From NCBI RefSeq assembly GCF_000955905.1, contig NZ_CP011097.1:1142582-1206581 (forward strand): DNA of 64,000 nt. Reading direction: 5' to 3'. The notes under the pieces are model-generated. The model was not told the DNA's origin. It did not search any database and saw only the letters and a list, made by a program, of their open reading frames with translations. This DNA is from Candidatus Nitrosotenuis cloacae. Lineage in GTDB: Archaea > Thermoproteota > Nitrososphaeria > Nitrososphaerales > Nitrosopumilaceae. Both the position numbers and the translations under genes were made by a program. Position 1 is the first letter of the stretch; each line of letters starts with the position of its first letter. Shown here in pieces: positions 34,101-41,146 of the stretch.

Positions 34101-36378
34101 GCTTGAATGCTTCTGGAGCATCGTTTGTTATGGATTGGACCTCGACTAGATCAGATGTCTTTGGTTCACCCAGTGTGATGATATTTTGATCAAGACTCGT
34201 TGCTTCAAAGGTTACATCTGATGGTGCCGATATATTCGGCTTTGTGGTGTCAATTATGGTAACGTTTTGGTTCTTTGATATTGAATTGCCAAAGCTGTCA
34301 GTTGCAGTCCAGGTTATGATGGTACTTCCAAATGGATAATCAGACGGCCCATTGTGGCTAATTGAGGAAACACCAGTTGCATCCGTTGCTGTTGGCTCAC
34401 CTAGCGATATGACGTTTCCTGTTTTTCCGGTTGCCTCTTGTATGATATCTGCAGGTATGCTCAAGTCAGGTGCACTAGTATCAATTACGGATATGATTTG
34501 GGACGTTGTGGAATTGTTCCCAGAGGAATCTTTTGCAGTCCAGGTTATGGTAGTTTGGCCTAGTGAGAAAAATGTCGATGCATCGTTTGTGATGGTTATG
34601 GCTTGGATATCAGTTGCATTTGGCGCAACTAGTGTTACTGGGTTTTGTTTTTCAGATACTGCCTCCACACTTAGCTCGGCAATTTTTGAGATTATTGGTG
34701 CCGTGGTGTCTATAATGGTTATCTTTTGGGTTGCGGAACCAACATTTCCTGCAACATCGATTGCAGTCCAAGTTATGGTAGTTTCACCCAGTGGGAAAAA
34801 CTCTGGTGCATCGTTTGTTATTGATGATAATTCGCTGTTATCAGTAATTGATGGCTCACCCAGTGCCACAACATTTTGATCAAGGCTTGTTGCTTCTGAT
34901 GTGATTGCTGCAGGTGCTCTAACCTTTGGCGGTTTAGTGTCAATTACGGTTACTGTCTGGGTATAAGTTGCCTCGTTTTTTGCAACATCGACTGCAGTCC
35001 AGGTTATGGTAGTTTGGCCTAGTGAGAATGTCTCTGGTGCATCGTTTGTTATGGATAATACTCCGACCTGATCATTTACTGTCGGATTTCCAAGGTTTGC
35101 TGTGTTTTGAGCACCGTTTGCTTCTAGTGTGATGTCGGTTAATCCTGAAATTACTGGCGGTGTTGAATCCCCAACGGTAATGGTCTGAGTTGCAATTCCC
35201 ATGTTTCCGGCATTATCTATTGCAGTCCAAATTACTGTAGTAATTCCTAGGGGGAATTCTTCTGGGGCATTACTTGTTATGGACTTGATTCCACTCTCGT
35301 CGTTTGCTATTGCCTGTCCAATTGATACTCGTGTCAAGCCGCCTGATGCCTCTACATAAAGATCCTTTGGTGGGTTCACTGTTGGTTTTTTGAGGTCATT
35401 GGCTATTGGTTTTTGTGGCGTTTTGGTCTGTGTTGTTTGTGTAGATGTGGCTTGTGTGTCCTTAGAGCCAAACTTTTGGATTCGGTGATTGCTGGAATCA
35501 ACTACAAATAAATCACCATCAGAATCTAGTGCCACATCCTTTGGCAGCTTGAATTGTGAATTGCCAGAGCCGGCTTTACCAAAGCTTGTAATGGTATTGC
35601 CATCTTTATCCAAAACAACGATTCTGCTGCCACCAGCATCAGCCACAATGATATTTCCTGAGGAATCAACGTCGATCCCGTCTGGCGATATTTTGATTCC
35701 GCCAGATGCCGCATTATATGAAACTACAAAGACTCCGTTTGAGTTGAATTTCTGTATCCGATTATTTCCAGAATCTGCAACAAAAATATTTCCATCAGAA
35801 TCCACCGCGATTCCAAGCGGGGTTAGAAATTTTCCATCACCTGTACCACTGGAGCCAATTATTGAGACAAATTTTCCGCTGGAATCAAATTTTTGTACAC
35901 GTGCATTTGCCGTGTCCACTACATAGACAAAGTCATCCTTTGATACTGCTATTCCGTTTGGTAGCTTTAGTTTTCCTGCTTCGGTTCCCGTACTTCCCCA
36001 AGACGAGATAAAGTTTCCATTTAGATCAAACTTTTTGATTACGTTTAGCTCATGGTCTGTAACATACACATAGCTTCCACCAACTGCAATTCCCGCTGGT
36101 GCATGAAATTCTGACTTGCCGGTTCCCTTTGATCCCCAGGAATGTAAAAACTCGCCGTCGTTGTCGAATTTTTGGACTCGGGCGTTTCCAAGATCAGTTA
36201 CATAGATGTTTCCTGATTCATCAACTGCGGCATACTGTGGATAGGTAAATGCCCCGGTCTTGACCAAGCCCTGACTGCCAAAGCTGTCAACGTATGGATA
36301 ACTGGCTGCCATTGCAGACTGGGAAAATATCAAGGTAAAAACAAAAAACGCTGCTAGGGTAGCTATTTTGAGCTGCAT
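31132..36378 (-). CDS. giant secreted NHL / HYR / RTX-repeat protein
   Basis: 1748 residues. A Sec signal peptide (about 1-24, ending S-A-M-A-A-S) is followed by six NHL blades forming a beta-propeller (about 25-310), a Thr/Gln linker (about 311-332) and 17 tandem HYR modules of about 77 residues (about 333-1645). Each HYR module has an I-T-N-D-A-P-E-x-F-P-L-G-E-T core and ends W-T-A-x-D-x-x-G-N. The C-terminus has Asp/Gly-rich RTX-type calcium-binding nonapeptides (about 1650-1748). No membrane anchor is visible at the end. It is probably an extracellular adhesin, matrix or S-layer-associated protein stiffened by calcium. It lies 75 bases after an ABC-2 exporter. Modules 9 and 13 share 170 identical bases. 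Confidence 0.9.
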   Translation of the reverse strand: MQLKIATLAAFFVFTLIFSQSAMAASYPYVDSFGSQGLVKTGAFTYPQYAAVDESGNIYVTDLGNARVQKFDNDGEFLHSWGSKGTGKSEFHAPAGIAVGGSYVYVTDHELNVIKKFDLNGNFISSWGSTGTEAGKLKLPNGIAVSKDDFVYVVDTANARVQKFDSSGKFVSIIGSSGTGDGKFLTPLGIAVDSDGNIFVADSGNNRIQKFNSNGVFVVSYNAASGGIKISPDGIDVDSSGNIIVADAGGSRIVVLDKDGNTITSFGKAGSGNSQFKLPKDVALDSDGDLFVVDSSNHRIQKFGSKDTQATSTQTTQTKTPQKPIANDLKKPTVNPPKDLYVEASGGLTRVSIGQAIANDESGIKSITSNAPEEFPLGITTVIWTAIDNAGNMGIATQTITVGDSTPPVISGLTDITLEANGAQNTANLGNPTVNDQVGVLSITNDAPETFSLGQTTITWTAVDVAKNEATYTQTVTVIDTKPPKVRAPAAITSEATSLDQNVVALGEPSITDNSELSSITNDAPEFFPLGETTITWTAIDVAGNVGSATQKITIIDTTAPIISKIAELSVEAVSEKQNPVTLVAPNATDIQAITITNDASTFFSLGQTTITWTAKDSSGNNSTTSQIISVIDTSAPDLSIPADIIQEATGKTGNVISLGEPTATDATGVSSISHNGPSDYPFGSTIITWTATDSFGNSISKNQNVTIIDTTKPNISAPSDVTFEATSLDQNIITLGEPKTSDLVEVQSITNDAPEAFKLGQTVITWTVTDSSGNTNSATQLITVSDGTAPVISVPANITSEATGRDGTIISIGKAEATDAIGVETITNDAPESFPLGETIVTWTVTDTVGNTSTATQSITITDTTSPTITTPSDITSEATSSSENAVILSLPIATDSVSDVTITNDAPESFPLGETIVTWTATDEASNSATITQKVTITDTTSPTITAPSDITQEATSKLENTVTLETPSVSDNVGIETITNDAPELFLVGETIITWTATDSSGLSASVEQKINIVDTTKPEIRVFDVTIEATSEDKNSVDFGTIKSNDLVEVVSVTNDAPENFKLGVTTVTWTATDEAGNSATATQTITIQDTTAPTITAPSDIAFEATSTSENKISLGEPTTTDSVSDVTITNDAPESFPLGETIVTWIGVDSSGNSVTTTQKVIVTDTVAPSITAPADITSEAISLDDNVVSLGDAQTSDAVAVASVENDAPESFPLGETVITWIVTDSSGNTNSATQKVTITDTTSPTITAPSDITQEATSKLENTVTLETPSVSDNVGIETITNDAPELFPVGETVVTWTAKDSSGNTESVSQKVTLVDTVPPKFTRLADITVEATSKDNNEVSLTTPTVFDILDITSLDNDAPKQFALGETTVTWTATDEAGNSATASQRIIVEDTTIPTITAPADITQEADSFESNAVSLGKADANDLVEVNTITNDAPEAFKLGETIITWTATDSSGNVATTTQKVTITDTTAPKITPPESLSVEATSASENHISLSLPTAIDAVSEVFITNDAPSVFPLGETIVTWTATDEAENSSHITQTITIVDTTAPSLVIPENVVADALSLKTPVSIGVASTTDLTDDTPQITNDAPSVFPLGETIVTWSVEDRFGNALAKTQTVTVEACGKSESSYNVILGKEDDDILVGTNLADLIISLGGDDIITAEKGNDCVLSGDGDDIIYGNEGNDYINGGDGADIIKGQSGEDILIGLTGIDIIDGGDDSDSCIVSEHDDDILIKCE
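32490..32659. repeat. 170-base perfect direct repeat, copy 1
   Basis: Identical base for base to 33411-33580 (offset 921 bases, four HYR modules). It covers much of HYR module 13 and the start of its upstream neighbour. The flanking modules are much more divergent, so the identity is recent or kept by gene conversion. Confidence 0.9.
33411..33580. repeat. 170-base perfect direct repeat, copy 2
   Basis: Second copy of the repeat at 32490-32659, covering much of HYR module 9 and the end of module 8. The reading frame is preserved because the offset (921) is divisible by three. Confidence 0.9.
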
Positions 36379-36453
36379 TTACGCATTGTTGGTTTTGTTT
36401 GCAAAAGATCTGCCAAGTTAGGAATTGTTGAAGTTTAGGTCAATTTTTCAGAC

Positions 36454-37230
36454 TTAGAAGGGCTTGTTGACCTCACGCGTAAAGACATAGCTTGCAAGTG
36501 CAATCATTGCTATGACAAACGCGCCAATCACTCCCAGGCTCAATGCAGTCGATACACCTTCTGTTACGCCAGTCATCAGCCCACGCACTAATAGTACGGT
36601 GTACGTCACAGGGTTTAGTCTGGCAATTGTTGCAAGCCAATCTGGTAATAATTCCAGAGGGAATAGAGCTGGGCTGAGCATGAAAAGCGGCATGCCAAGA
36701 AAGTTTATGATTCCCCAAAAGGTCTCTTGTGACTTTGCAGTAGCTGCCACCACCACAGATATTCCGGAAAACCCAAGTGAAAACAAGATAACAATTGCCA
36801 TTATCGGAATGATTACCAAGTAATTGGAAAAGCTGACCCCAATCAGTATTGCAATTCCAATTATCAGAGCAGACTGCATTGCAGAAATCAAAGAGATGGC
36901 AAGCATCTTCCCCAATGCAATTGATGAGCGCGATGCCGGCGAGACTAGTGCCTTGTTCATAAAGCCATATCGTCTATCCCATAGTGTGTTGACGCCGCCA
37001 AAAATGCTGGTAAAGATTGCCGTCAATATTATAACACCTGGTGCCATGAACTCCAAATAGCTGCCATCAAAGCCAACAGATTGGATAAGCGGTTTTGTTC
37101 CAGCAAATGTATGACCTATTACAATAATCCAGATTGCCGGCTGGATTAGTCTGATCAAAATTCCGCTTCGAGACTTTCTGTATCGTTTTAGCTCGCGCCA
37201 AAACACGGTATAGGTATCATACAGCATCAT
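36454..37230 (-). CDS. ABC-2 type transporter permease
   Basis: A 258-residue permease with six predicted transmembrane helices and the ABC-2 family signature in the C-terminal half (N-F-L-G-M-P-L-F-M-L-S-P-A-L-F-P, about 163-178, then L-P-D-W-L-A-T-I-A-R-L-N-P-V-T-Y). It resembles DrrB/NodJ-type exporters of drugs, lipids or polysaccharides. It overlaps the ATPase gene by four bases. The substrate is unknown. The giant secreted protein follows after 75 bases. Confidence 0.88.
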   Translation of the reverse strand: MMLYDTYTVFWRELKRYRKSRSGILIRLIQPAIWIIVIGHTFAGTKPLIQSVGFDGSYLEFMAPGVIILTAIFTSIFGGVNTLWDRRYGFMNKALVSPASRSSIALGKMLAISLISAMQSALIIGIAILIGVSFSNYLVIIPIMAIVILFSLGFSGISVVVAATAKSQETFWGIINFLGMPLFMLSPALFPLELLPDWLATIARLNPVTYTVLLVRGLMTGVTEGVSTALSLGVIGAFVIAMIALASYVFTREVNKPF

Positions 37231-38234
37231 GCCTTCATCCTCTGCATTTTGCGATATTCCTTTCTTCTGTCGTATGATTTTTGAGTGCTATCATCCCTTA
37301 GGTCATGCCCAGTATATGACAAAAACACATCATCAAGTGTTGGCGGTGTTATGGATACTGACTTTATCACCACACCAAGACTGGCAGACAGTGAAAAGAT
37401 CATTGGTGCAACCTCGGTTCCTTTCGATGAAAACACTGTAATGGTGTCATTGGATGTGGTAGCATCCTTTACGAATTCTATTTGTTTTATCTTTGAGACA
37501 AGCTCGGATTTTGCCAGACTCTCATCCAAGGTGATAGATATTATTCCACCACCCAAGGCGTTTTTGAGGCTGGATGGTGCATCAATTGTCTGGATTTTGC
37601 CGTGATCAATGATCCCAATTCGGTCGCACAGCTTGTCTGCTTCCTCCATGTAATGAGTGGTCAGAAATATCGTCATGTGGTATTCGTTGTGGATTTTTTT
37701 GATATACTCCCAGATTTTTTGCCTAGTCTGGATATCAAGGCCTACCGTTGGCTCATCCAAGAAGAGTACCTTTGGTCGGTGTAATAACCCGCCAGCTATC
37801 TCCAGTCTCTTTCGCATTCCACCGGAATACGTGATTGCCGCATCATTGGATTTATCATCCAATTCTACCAGATTCAGCAGATCATCTATTCTGGAATTTA
37901 TCTTGTCCTTTGGGATGTGGTTTAGTCTTGCTTGTAATAGTAGGTTTTCTCGTCCTGTAAGGTATTCATCAATTGTAATGTCTTGTTGTACATATCCGAT
38001 GCTCTCTCGCACTTTTTTTTGCTGGGACGACACATCAAAGCCCGCAACAAATGCCTGCCCACCAGATGGCTTGAGTAATGTGGTTAGAATCATCATCGTG
38101 GTGCTTTTGCCAGCGCCATTTGGGCCCAAAAACCCAAAGATCTCGCCCTCATTGACATCAAAAGAGATCCCATCTACTGCTATTGTTCCAGAGTTGTAGA
38201 TTTTTCTGAGATCCTTTGTCTGTATTGAATGCAC
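37227..38234 (-). CDS. ABC transporter ATP-binding protein (DrrA-like)
   Basis: A 335-residue ABC ATPase. Walker A is G-P-N-G-A-G-K-S-T (about 37-45), Q-loop Q-Q-D, signature Y-S-G-G-M-R-K-R-L-E (about 139-148), Walker B L-F-L-D-E-P-T-V-G-L-D (about 159-169) and the H-loop T-T-H-Y. The extra 100-residue C-terminal domain is the one found in daunorubicin-exporter-type ATPases. It pairs with the permease downstream (ATGA overlap). It starts at ATG 38234. Confidence 0.92.
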   Translation of the reverse strand: MHSIQTKDLRKIYNSGTIAVDGISFDVNEGEIFGFLGPNGAGKSTTMMILTTLLKPSGGQAFVAGFDVSSQQKKVRESIGYVQQDITIDEYLTGRENLLLQARLNHIPKDKINSRIDDLLNLVELDDKSNDAAITYSGGMRKRLEIAGGLLHRPKVLFLDEPTVGLDIQTRQKIWEYIKKIHNEYHMTIFLTTHYMEEADKLCDRIGIIDHGKIQTIDAPSSLKNALGGGIISITLDESLAKSELVSKIKQIEFVKDATTSNDTITVFSSKGTEVAPMIFSLSASLGVVIKSVSITPPTLDDVFLSYTGHDLRDDSTQKSYDRRKEYRKMQRMKA

Positions 38235-38332
38235 TAGTCAAACCAAAGAGAATCAGTATAAAATACTAGGTTTTTGCGATCACAGAAAATGCGCACAAAA
38301 AAAAATAAAAGTGGAAAAAACTTTTTGCAATC

Positions 38333-38431
38333 ATGAAAGGTTTGTGTCATGTCTGCAGTACATCAAACATAGAGATAACGCTGGAAAGTGGCAAACCAGT
38401 GTGTGCTGCCTGCAGATTAAAAACAAAATAA
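38333..38431 (+). CDS. 32-residue zinc-ribbon microprotein
   Basis: A very short gene, ATG 38333 to TAA 38431, encoding 32 residues with Cys5, Cys8, Cys24 and Cys27 (C-x2-C-x15-C-x2-C), the layout of a single zinc ribbon. The rest is short and basic at the C-terminus (R-L-K-T-K). An A/T-rich element AAATAAAAG around 38303-38311 is about 26 bases upstream, which fits a leaderless gene. It sits between the ABC transporter promoter and the PRC-barrel gene. It could bind nucleic acid or a protein partner. Confidence 0.6.
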   Translation: MKGLCHVCSTSNIEITLESGKPVCAACRLKTK

Positions 38432-38437
38432 AAAAGA

Positions 38438-38890
38438 TTAGTGTAGGTTTTTGAACTGATCTTTTGTCAGTTTTAGAATTACATTTTCCCCTACTCCCCA
38501 AATGTCGGATTTTGTGACTATTCTGGTATGGAGCAATCCGTCAGATACCTCGATTGAGTGGAGCTCGCTGGTCTGTGGATCCTTGACTAGTCGCTTGATC
38601 TTGCCAAGCTTGTGTCCATCAATGTCAACCACGGTAACATTTGTTCGCACCGGTGACCTTGAGAGTAGCAAAGTCTCTTCTGTGAATTGGTCGATGTATT
38701 CTGTCGGTAGATAGTAATCCTTGTGGAATCCTTGGTGTATGGTAACTCCCGAGACAGCGAGTGTCTTGGAATTGATGTGAATGTGCTTTACCTCACCGTA
38801 CTTGATTCCTTCTCTGTCAACTACCCTTTTGCCTGTGAATGTGTCTGCTGTGCACAGGTTGTCTGGTATTTCTTCTAGGCGTGTTGCCAT
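38438..38890 (-). CDS. PRC-barrel domain protein
   Basis: A 150-residue protein, from the ATG at 38890, made of two PRC-barrel units. The first (about 10-70) contains F-T-G-K-R-V-V-D-R-E-G-I-K-Y-G-E-V, the second (about 80-145) V-V-D-I-D-G-H-K-L-G-K-I-K-R. PRC barrels bind RNA (as in RimM) or protein partners. The frame continues upstream to 38974, but the extra 28 residues have no family similarity and overlap the divergent promoter. Function unknown. Confidence 0.75.
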   Translation of the reverse strand: MATRLEEIPDNLCTADTFTGKRVVDREGIKYGEVKHIHINSKTLAVSGVTIHQGFHKDYYLPTEYIDQFTEETLLLSRSPVRTNVTVVDIDGHKLGKIKRLVKDPQTSELHSIEVSDGLLHTRIVTKSDIWGVGENVILKLTKDQFKNLH

Positions 38891-38977
38891 GGTGTGGAGT
38901 ATCAAAATTGCTTTTTCAAACCAAAAATTACAATTTTCAATCAATCGGATTAAATTACTTGACTTTGCCCGCACTTT

Positions 38978-39304
38978 GTGCAGCCAGGCGCATTCAGGGC
39001 CATTCTAGTCACTAAAGGCAGAAAGACGGGAAAAGAACATGCAGTTTGGCTTCGAGCAGTATCATATGATAATATGGTGTATTTTTCTCGCAGAAACGAA
39101 CATTCAGACTGGCTAAAAAATGCCCTTGTAAATCACACCGTACGAGTAGAGTGGGACAACAGATCACACTCTGGTGTGGCATCTCTGGTAACGGACCGAG
39201 TCCTCGCACAGAAAATATCCGAGCTGAAATATCCTGGAGAGGAGCGCGCCCAAGAAGTAAGAATTGTGTTACAGATAAGACTAGACGATATGAATAATGG
39301 CTGA
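38978..39304 (+). CDS. nitroreductase/DUF385-type deazaflavin-dependent oxidoreductase-like protein
   Basis: A 108-residue protein starting at GTG 38978. The pattern A-I-L-V-T-K-G-R-K-T-G-K-E-H (about 8-21), a split-barrel strand pair and S-D-W-L-K-N-A-L-V-N (about 43-52) resemble the small split-barrel family of F420-dependent nitroreductases (DUF385). Thaumarchaea make F420, so this cofactor is plausible. It is shorter than many members (120-150). Its 3' end overlaps that of the convergent neighbour by 24 bases. The assignment is moderate. Confidence 0.6.
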   Translation: MQPGAFRAILVTKGRKTGKEHAVWLRAVSYDNMVYFSRRNEHSDWLKNALVNHTVRVEWDNRSHSGVASLVTDRVLAQKISELKYPGEERAQEVRIVLQIRLDDMNNG

Positions 39305-39949
39305 GACTCCGCGCTTTTCTGATTCATATCCGTTTTCCATCTCTGCCACCGTAACAGTGAATGATATCAGATCACGTTGTTGTGTCTGCGTTGCATCCAA
39401 ATACAGATTTACATCCATCAGATCAAACTCTTCCTGCGGCACTTTGGTCTCATCGATGAACGCCTTGGCTGTCGATTCCACTCGGAATTGTTGTCCCTTG
39501 TAGTGCTCGATGATCTTGACCTTTCTGCCATTTCTGCCGACTGCCTTGATGTTGATTGATATGATTCCAGGCTTTGAGCTGGTATAGCCAGACTGTTTGT
39601 TCACAAATGCGCCAAGCTGAAAGGGCTGTCCCGCAGTGGATTCTGCCATTTTCTGTATGCCGTCATTCATTGCAACATCAACTCCTTTGATGGTTTGGGC
39701 TACCTTGGCAATCCACTCGTTGCTCTTTGTAATTACTGCCGCGATTCGATCTCGCCTTTTTTTGTCCTCTTCTGGGTCTAGCTGGTATCTATCCACCCAC
39801 GCCAGGTAATCCTTTGATATGTCCTCAATGAATGTCATGCAGGTTACCTTATAGTCATCTACGCTATTTGCCCGCTCTGATCCTTCATCAGTCCTCATCC
39901 CATCATAGTCGGCAGGCATTGCCATTGCTCTCAGATCACACCAGTCCAT
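39281..39949 (-). CDS. hypothetical protein, 222 residues
   Basis: Not recognised. A soluble acidic protein with a helical N-terminal half (residues about 30-110, D-D-Y-K-V-T-C-M-T-F-I-E-D and R-D-R-I-A-A-V) and a beta-rich C-terminal half (about 125-222, G-I-I-S-I-N-I-K-A-V-G-R-N-G-R-K-V-K). There is no signal peptide or metal motif. It may start at one of the later Met residues (M9, M11 or M18). It diverges from the gene at 40006. Confidence 0.5.
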   Translation of the reverse strand: MDWCDLRAMAMPADYDGMRTDEGSERANSVDDYKVTCMTFIEDISKDYLAWVDRYQLDPEEDKKRRDRIAAVITKSNEWIAKVAQTIKGVDVAMNDGIQKMAESTAGQPFQLGAFVNKQSGYTSSKPGIISINIKAVGRNGRKVKIIEHYKGQQFRVESTAKAFIDETKVPQEEFDLMDVNLYLDATQTQQRDLISFTVTVAEMENGYESEKRGVSAIIHIV

Positions 39950-40005
39950 AAAAAACCAATCACATTTTGAAAAAATATAACTAAATCCAAACCATCAAAC
40001 CATGA

Positions 40006-40497
40006 ATGAGCTTTTCCGCCGTCACAAAGGAGCTGCAAGGTCAGCTGAAATCAAATCTGCCACAAATAATGATCCTATTGAAAAAAAATCCTGCAATGGC
40101 ATACACCAGAATAACTGAGATTGGGATTGGGGTTGGGAAAAAATACAACATCCAGTTGTTGGTGAACTTTCCACATGAAAACAAGATAGACGAATTTGAT
40201 TATTACGGAAAAAGGGATCTCTCCATCATAATAGATAGGCAAAAAAAGAACTTTCCAATAGAACGCCAAACCATCAAGGAAAAGGCAAGAGAGATTTTTG
40301 GTAATGCGCAAATAGATGACGCTTACATGTATGAGGGAAAGGAAGGAGTCAGGGTTACATTTGATGGCGGAAGAATAGACATCTTGCCTCACTCACTTCA
40401 CATTTGGTGTATGTTTGATGATAAAGTGAGCGGTTATTGTGACTGGTTACTATCCAAGGTGTACGACCGGGATCATTCCAGTGCGACCAGCTCATAG
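40006..40497 (+). CDS. hypothetical protein, 163 residues
   Basis: Not recognised. A small soluble alpha/beta protein with a basic N-terminus, R-I-T-E-I-G-I-G-V-G-K-K-Y-N-I-Q-L-L-V-N-F (about 36-56) and aromatic-rich C-terminus (H-S-L-H-I-W-C-M-F-D-D). It starts at ATG 40006; an out-of-frame ATG lies four bases upstream. Its 3' end overlaps that of the convergent secreted protein by 25 bases. Confidence 0.5.
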   Translation: MSFSAVTKELQGQLKSNLPQIMILLKKNPAMAYTRITEIGIGVGKKYNIQLLVNFPHENKIDEFDYYGKRDLSIIIDRQKKNFPIERQTIKEKAREIFGNAQIDDAYMYEGKEGVRVTFDGGRIDILPHSLHIWCMFDDKVSGYCDWLLSKVYDRDHSSATSS

Positions 40498-41132
40498 GAA
40501 TAGTCCAGATTTCCATCTATGGTGTAGTATTGCGCCTTTACCGGCAACGGAGTGTTTTCTGCAACCCAAAGTTTGTTCTCTATATCATTTATCTTGTATG
40601 ATACCAAAAACGTCTTGAGTGTGCCAAACTCAAACTGTGTATCGGAATATTCCATAAGCTTTAGCTTTGGGGTGAACTTGCCAACAAATGTCACTCCCCA
40701 TTCTGCACCAACCACCAGATATTTAGAGCCGGTAATCGTGTCCCTCACTGAAAAGACGGTCTTGTCCAAAACATGGACGTATGGTTTGATCTCCTCATTT
40801 GCTCCGATAAAGACATAGGCTTGGCCCAGTTCTAGCTGCTGCTCGACGTGCTGTCCTGTCTTTTTATCATCTATGATAAGGCGCACTTGTTGTGTGTCGC
40901 CAGTTTGTTCCAAGAATTGTAGTTTTGCCAAAAGATCATAATCCTGATAGTTCACCAAATATTGCAGTGTTGGCTTTTCTTCTGCTCCCTTTCCCAGATG
41001 CCACTGGTGTGCAAATCTCGGAAGAACGTTCTGCTCAGATCCTGGAACGCCGTTCAAAAATGGGAATGCCAAGCCAATTGCAGCTGCGCCCAGCATAATC
41101 CCTAGTGGTATGAATAGAATTTTTCGGGCCAA
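40473..41132 (-). CDS. secreted or anchored protein sharing a domain with its neighbour
   Basis: A 219-residue protein with an N-terminal hydrophobic segment (about 5-26), which is a signal peptide or anchor, and an extracellular beta-rich domain. The C-terminal words K-L-W-V-A-E-N-T-P-L-P-V-K-A-Q-Y-Y and Y-S-Y-E-L-V match W-V-V-D-N-F-P-F-P-V-K-A in the upstream 492-residue protein, so the two share a homologous domain. The gene is 14 bases after that neighbour and is co-transcribed with it. Ligand unknown. Confidence 0.65.
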   Translation of the reverse strand: MARKILFIPLGIMLGAAAIGLAFPFLNGVPGSEQNVLPRFAHQWHLGKGAEEKPTLQYLVNYQDYDLLAKLQFLEQTGDTQQVRLIIDDKKTGQHVEQQLELGQAYVFIGANEEIKPYVHVLDKTVFSVRDTITGSKYLVVGAEWGVTFVGKFTPKLKLMEYSDTQFEFGTLKTFLVSYKINDIENKLWVAENTPLPVKAQYYTIDGNLDYSYELVALE

Positions 41133-41146
41133 CTACAGAACCGAAT

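Noticed and set aside
31316-34879. Series of long open frames on the + strand inside the giant gene
   Set aside because: They are antisense shadows produced by the repeated HYR modules; they have repetitive, biased composition and no start signals.
31600-35300. Regularly spaced repeats that might suggest a CRISPR or satellite array
   Set aside because: The period is about 231 bases, the units are coding and diverged, and they translate to HYR modules.
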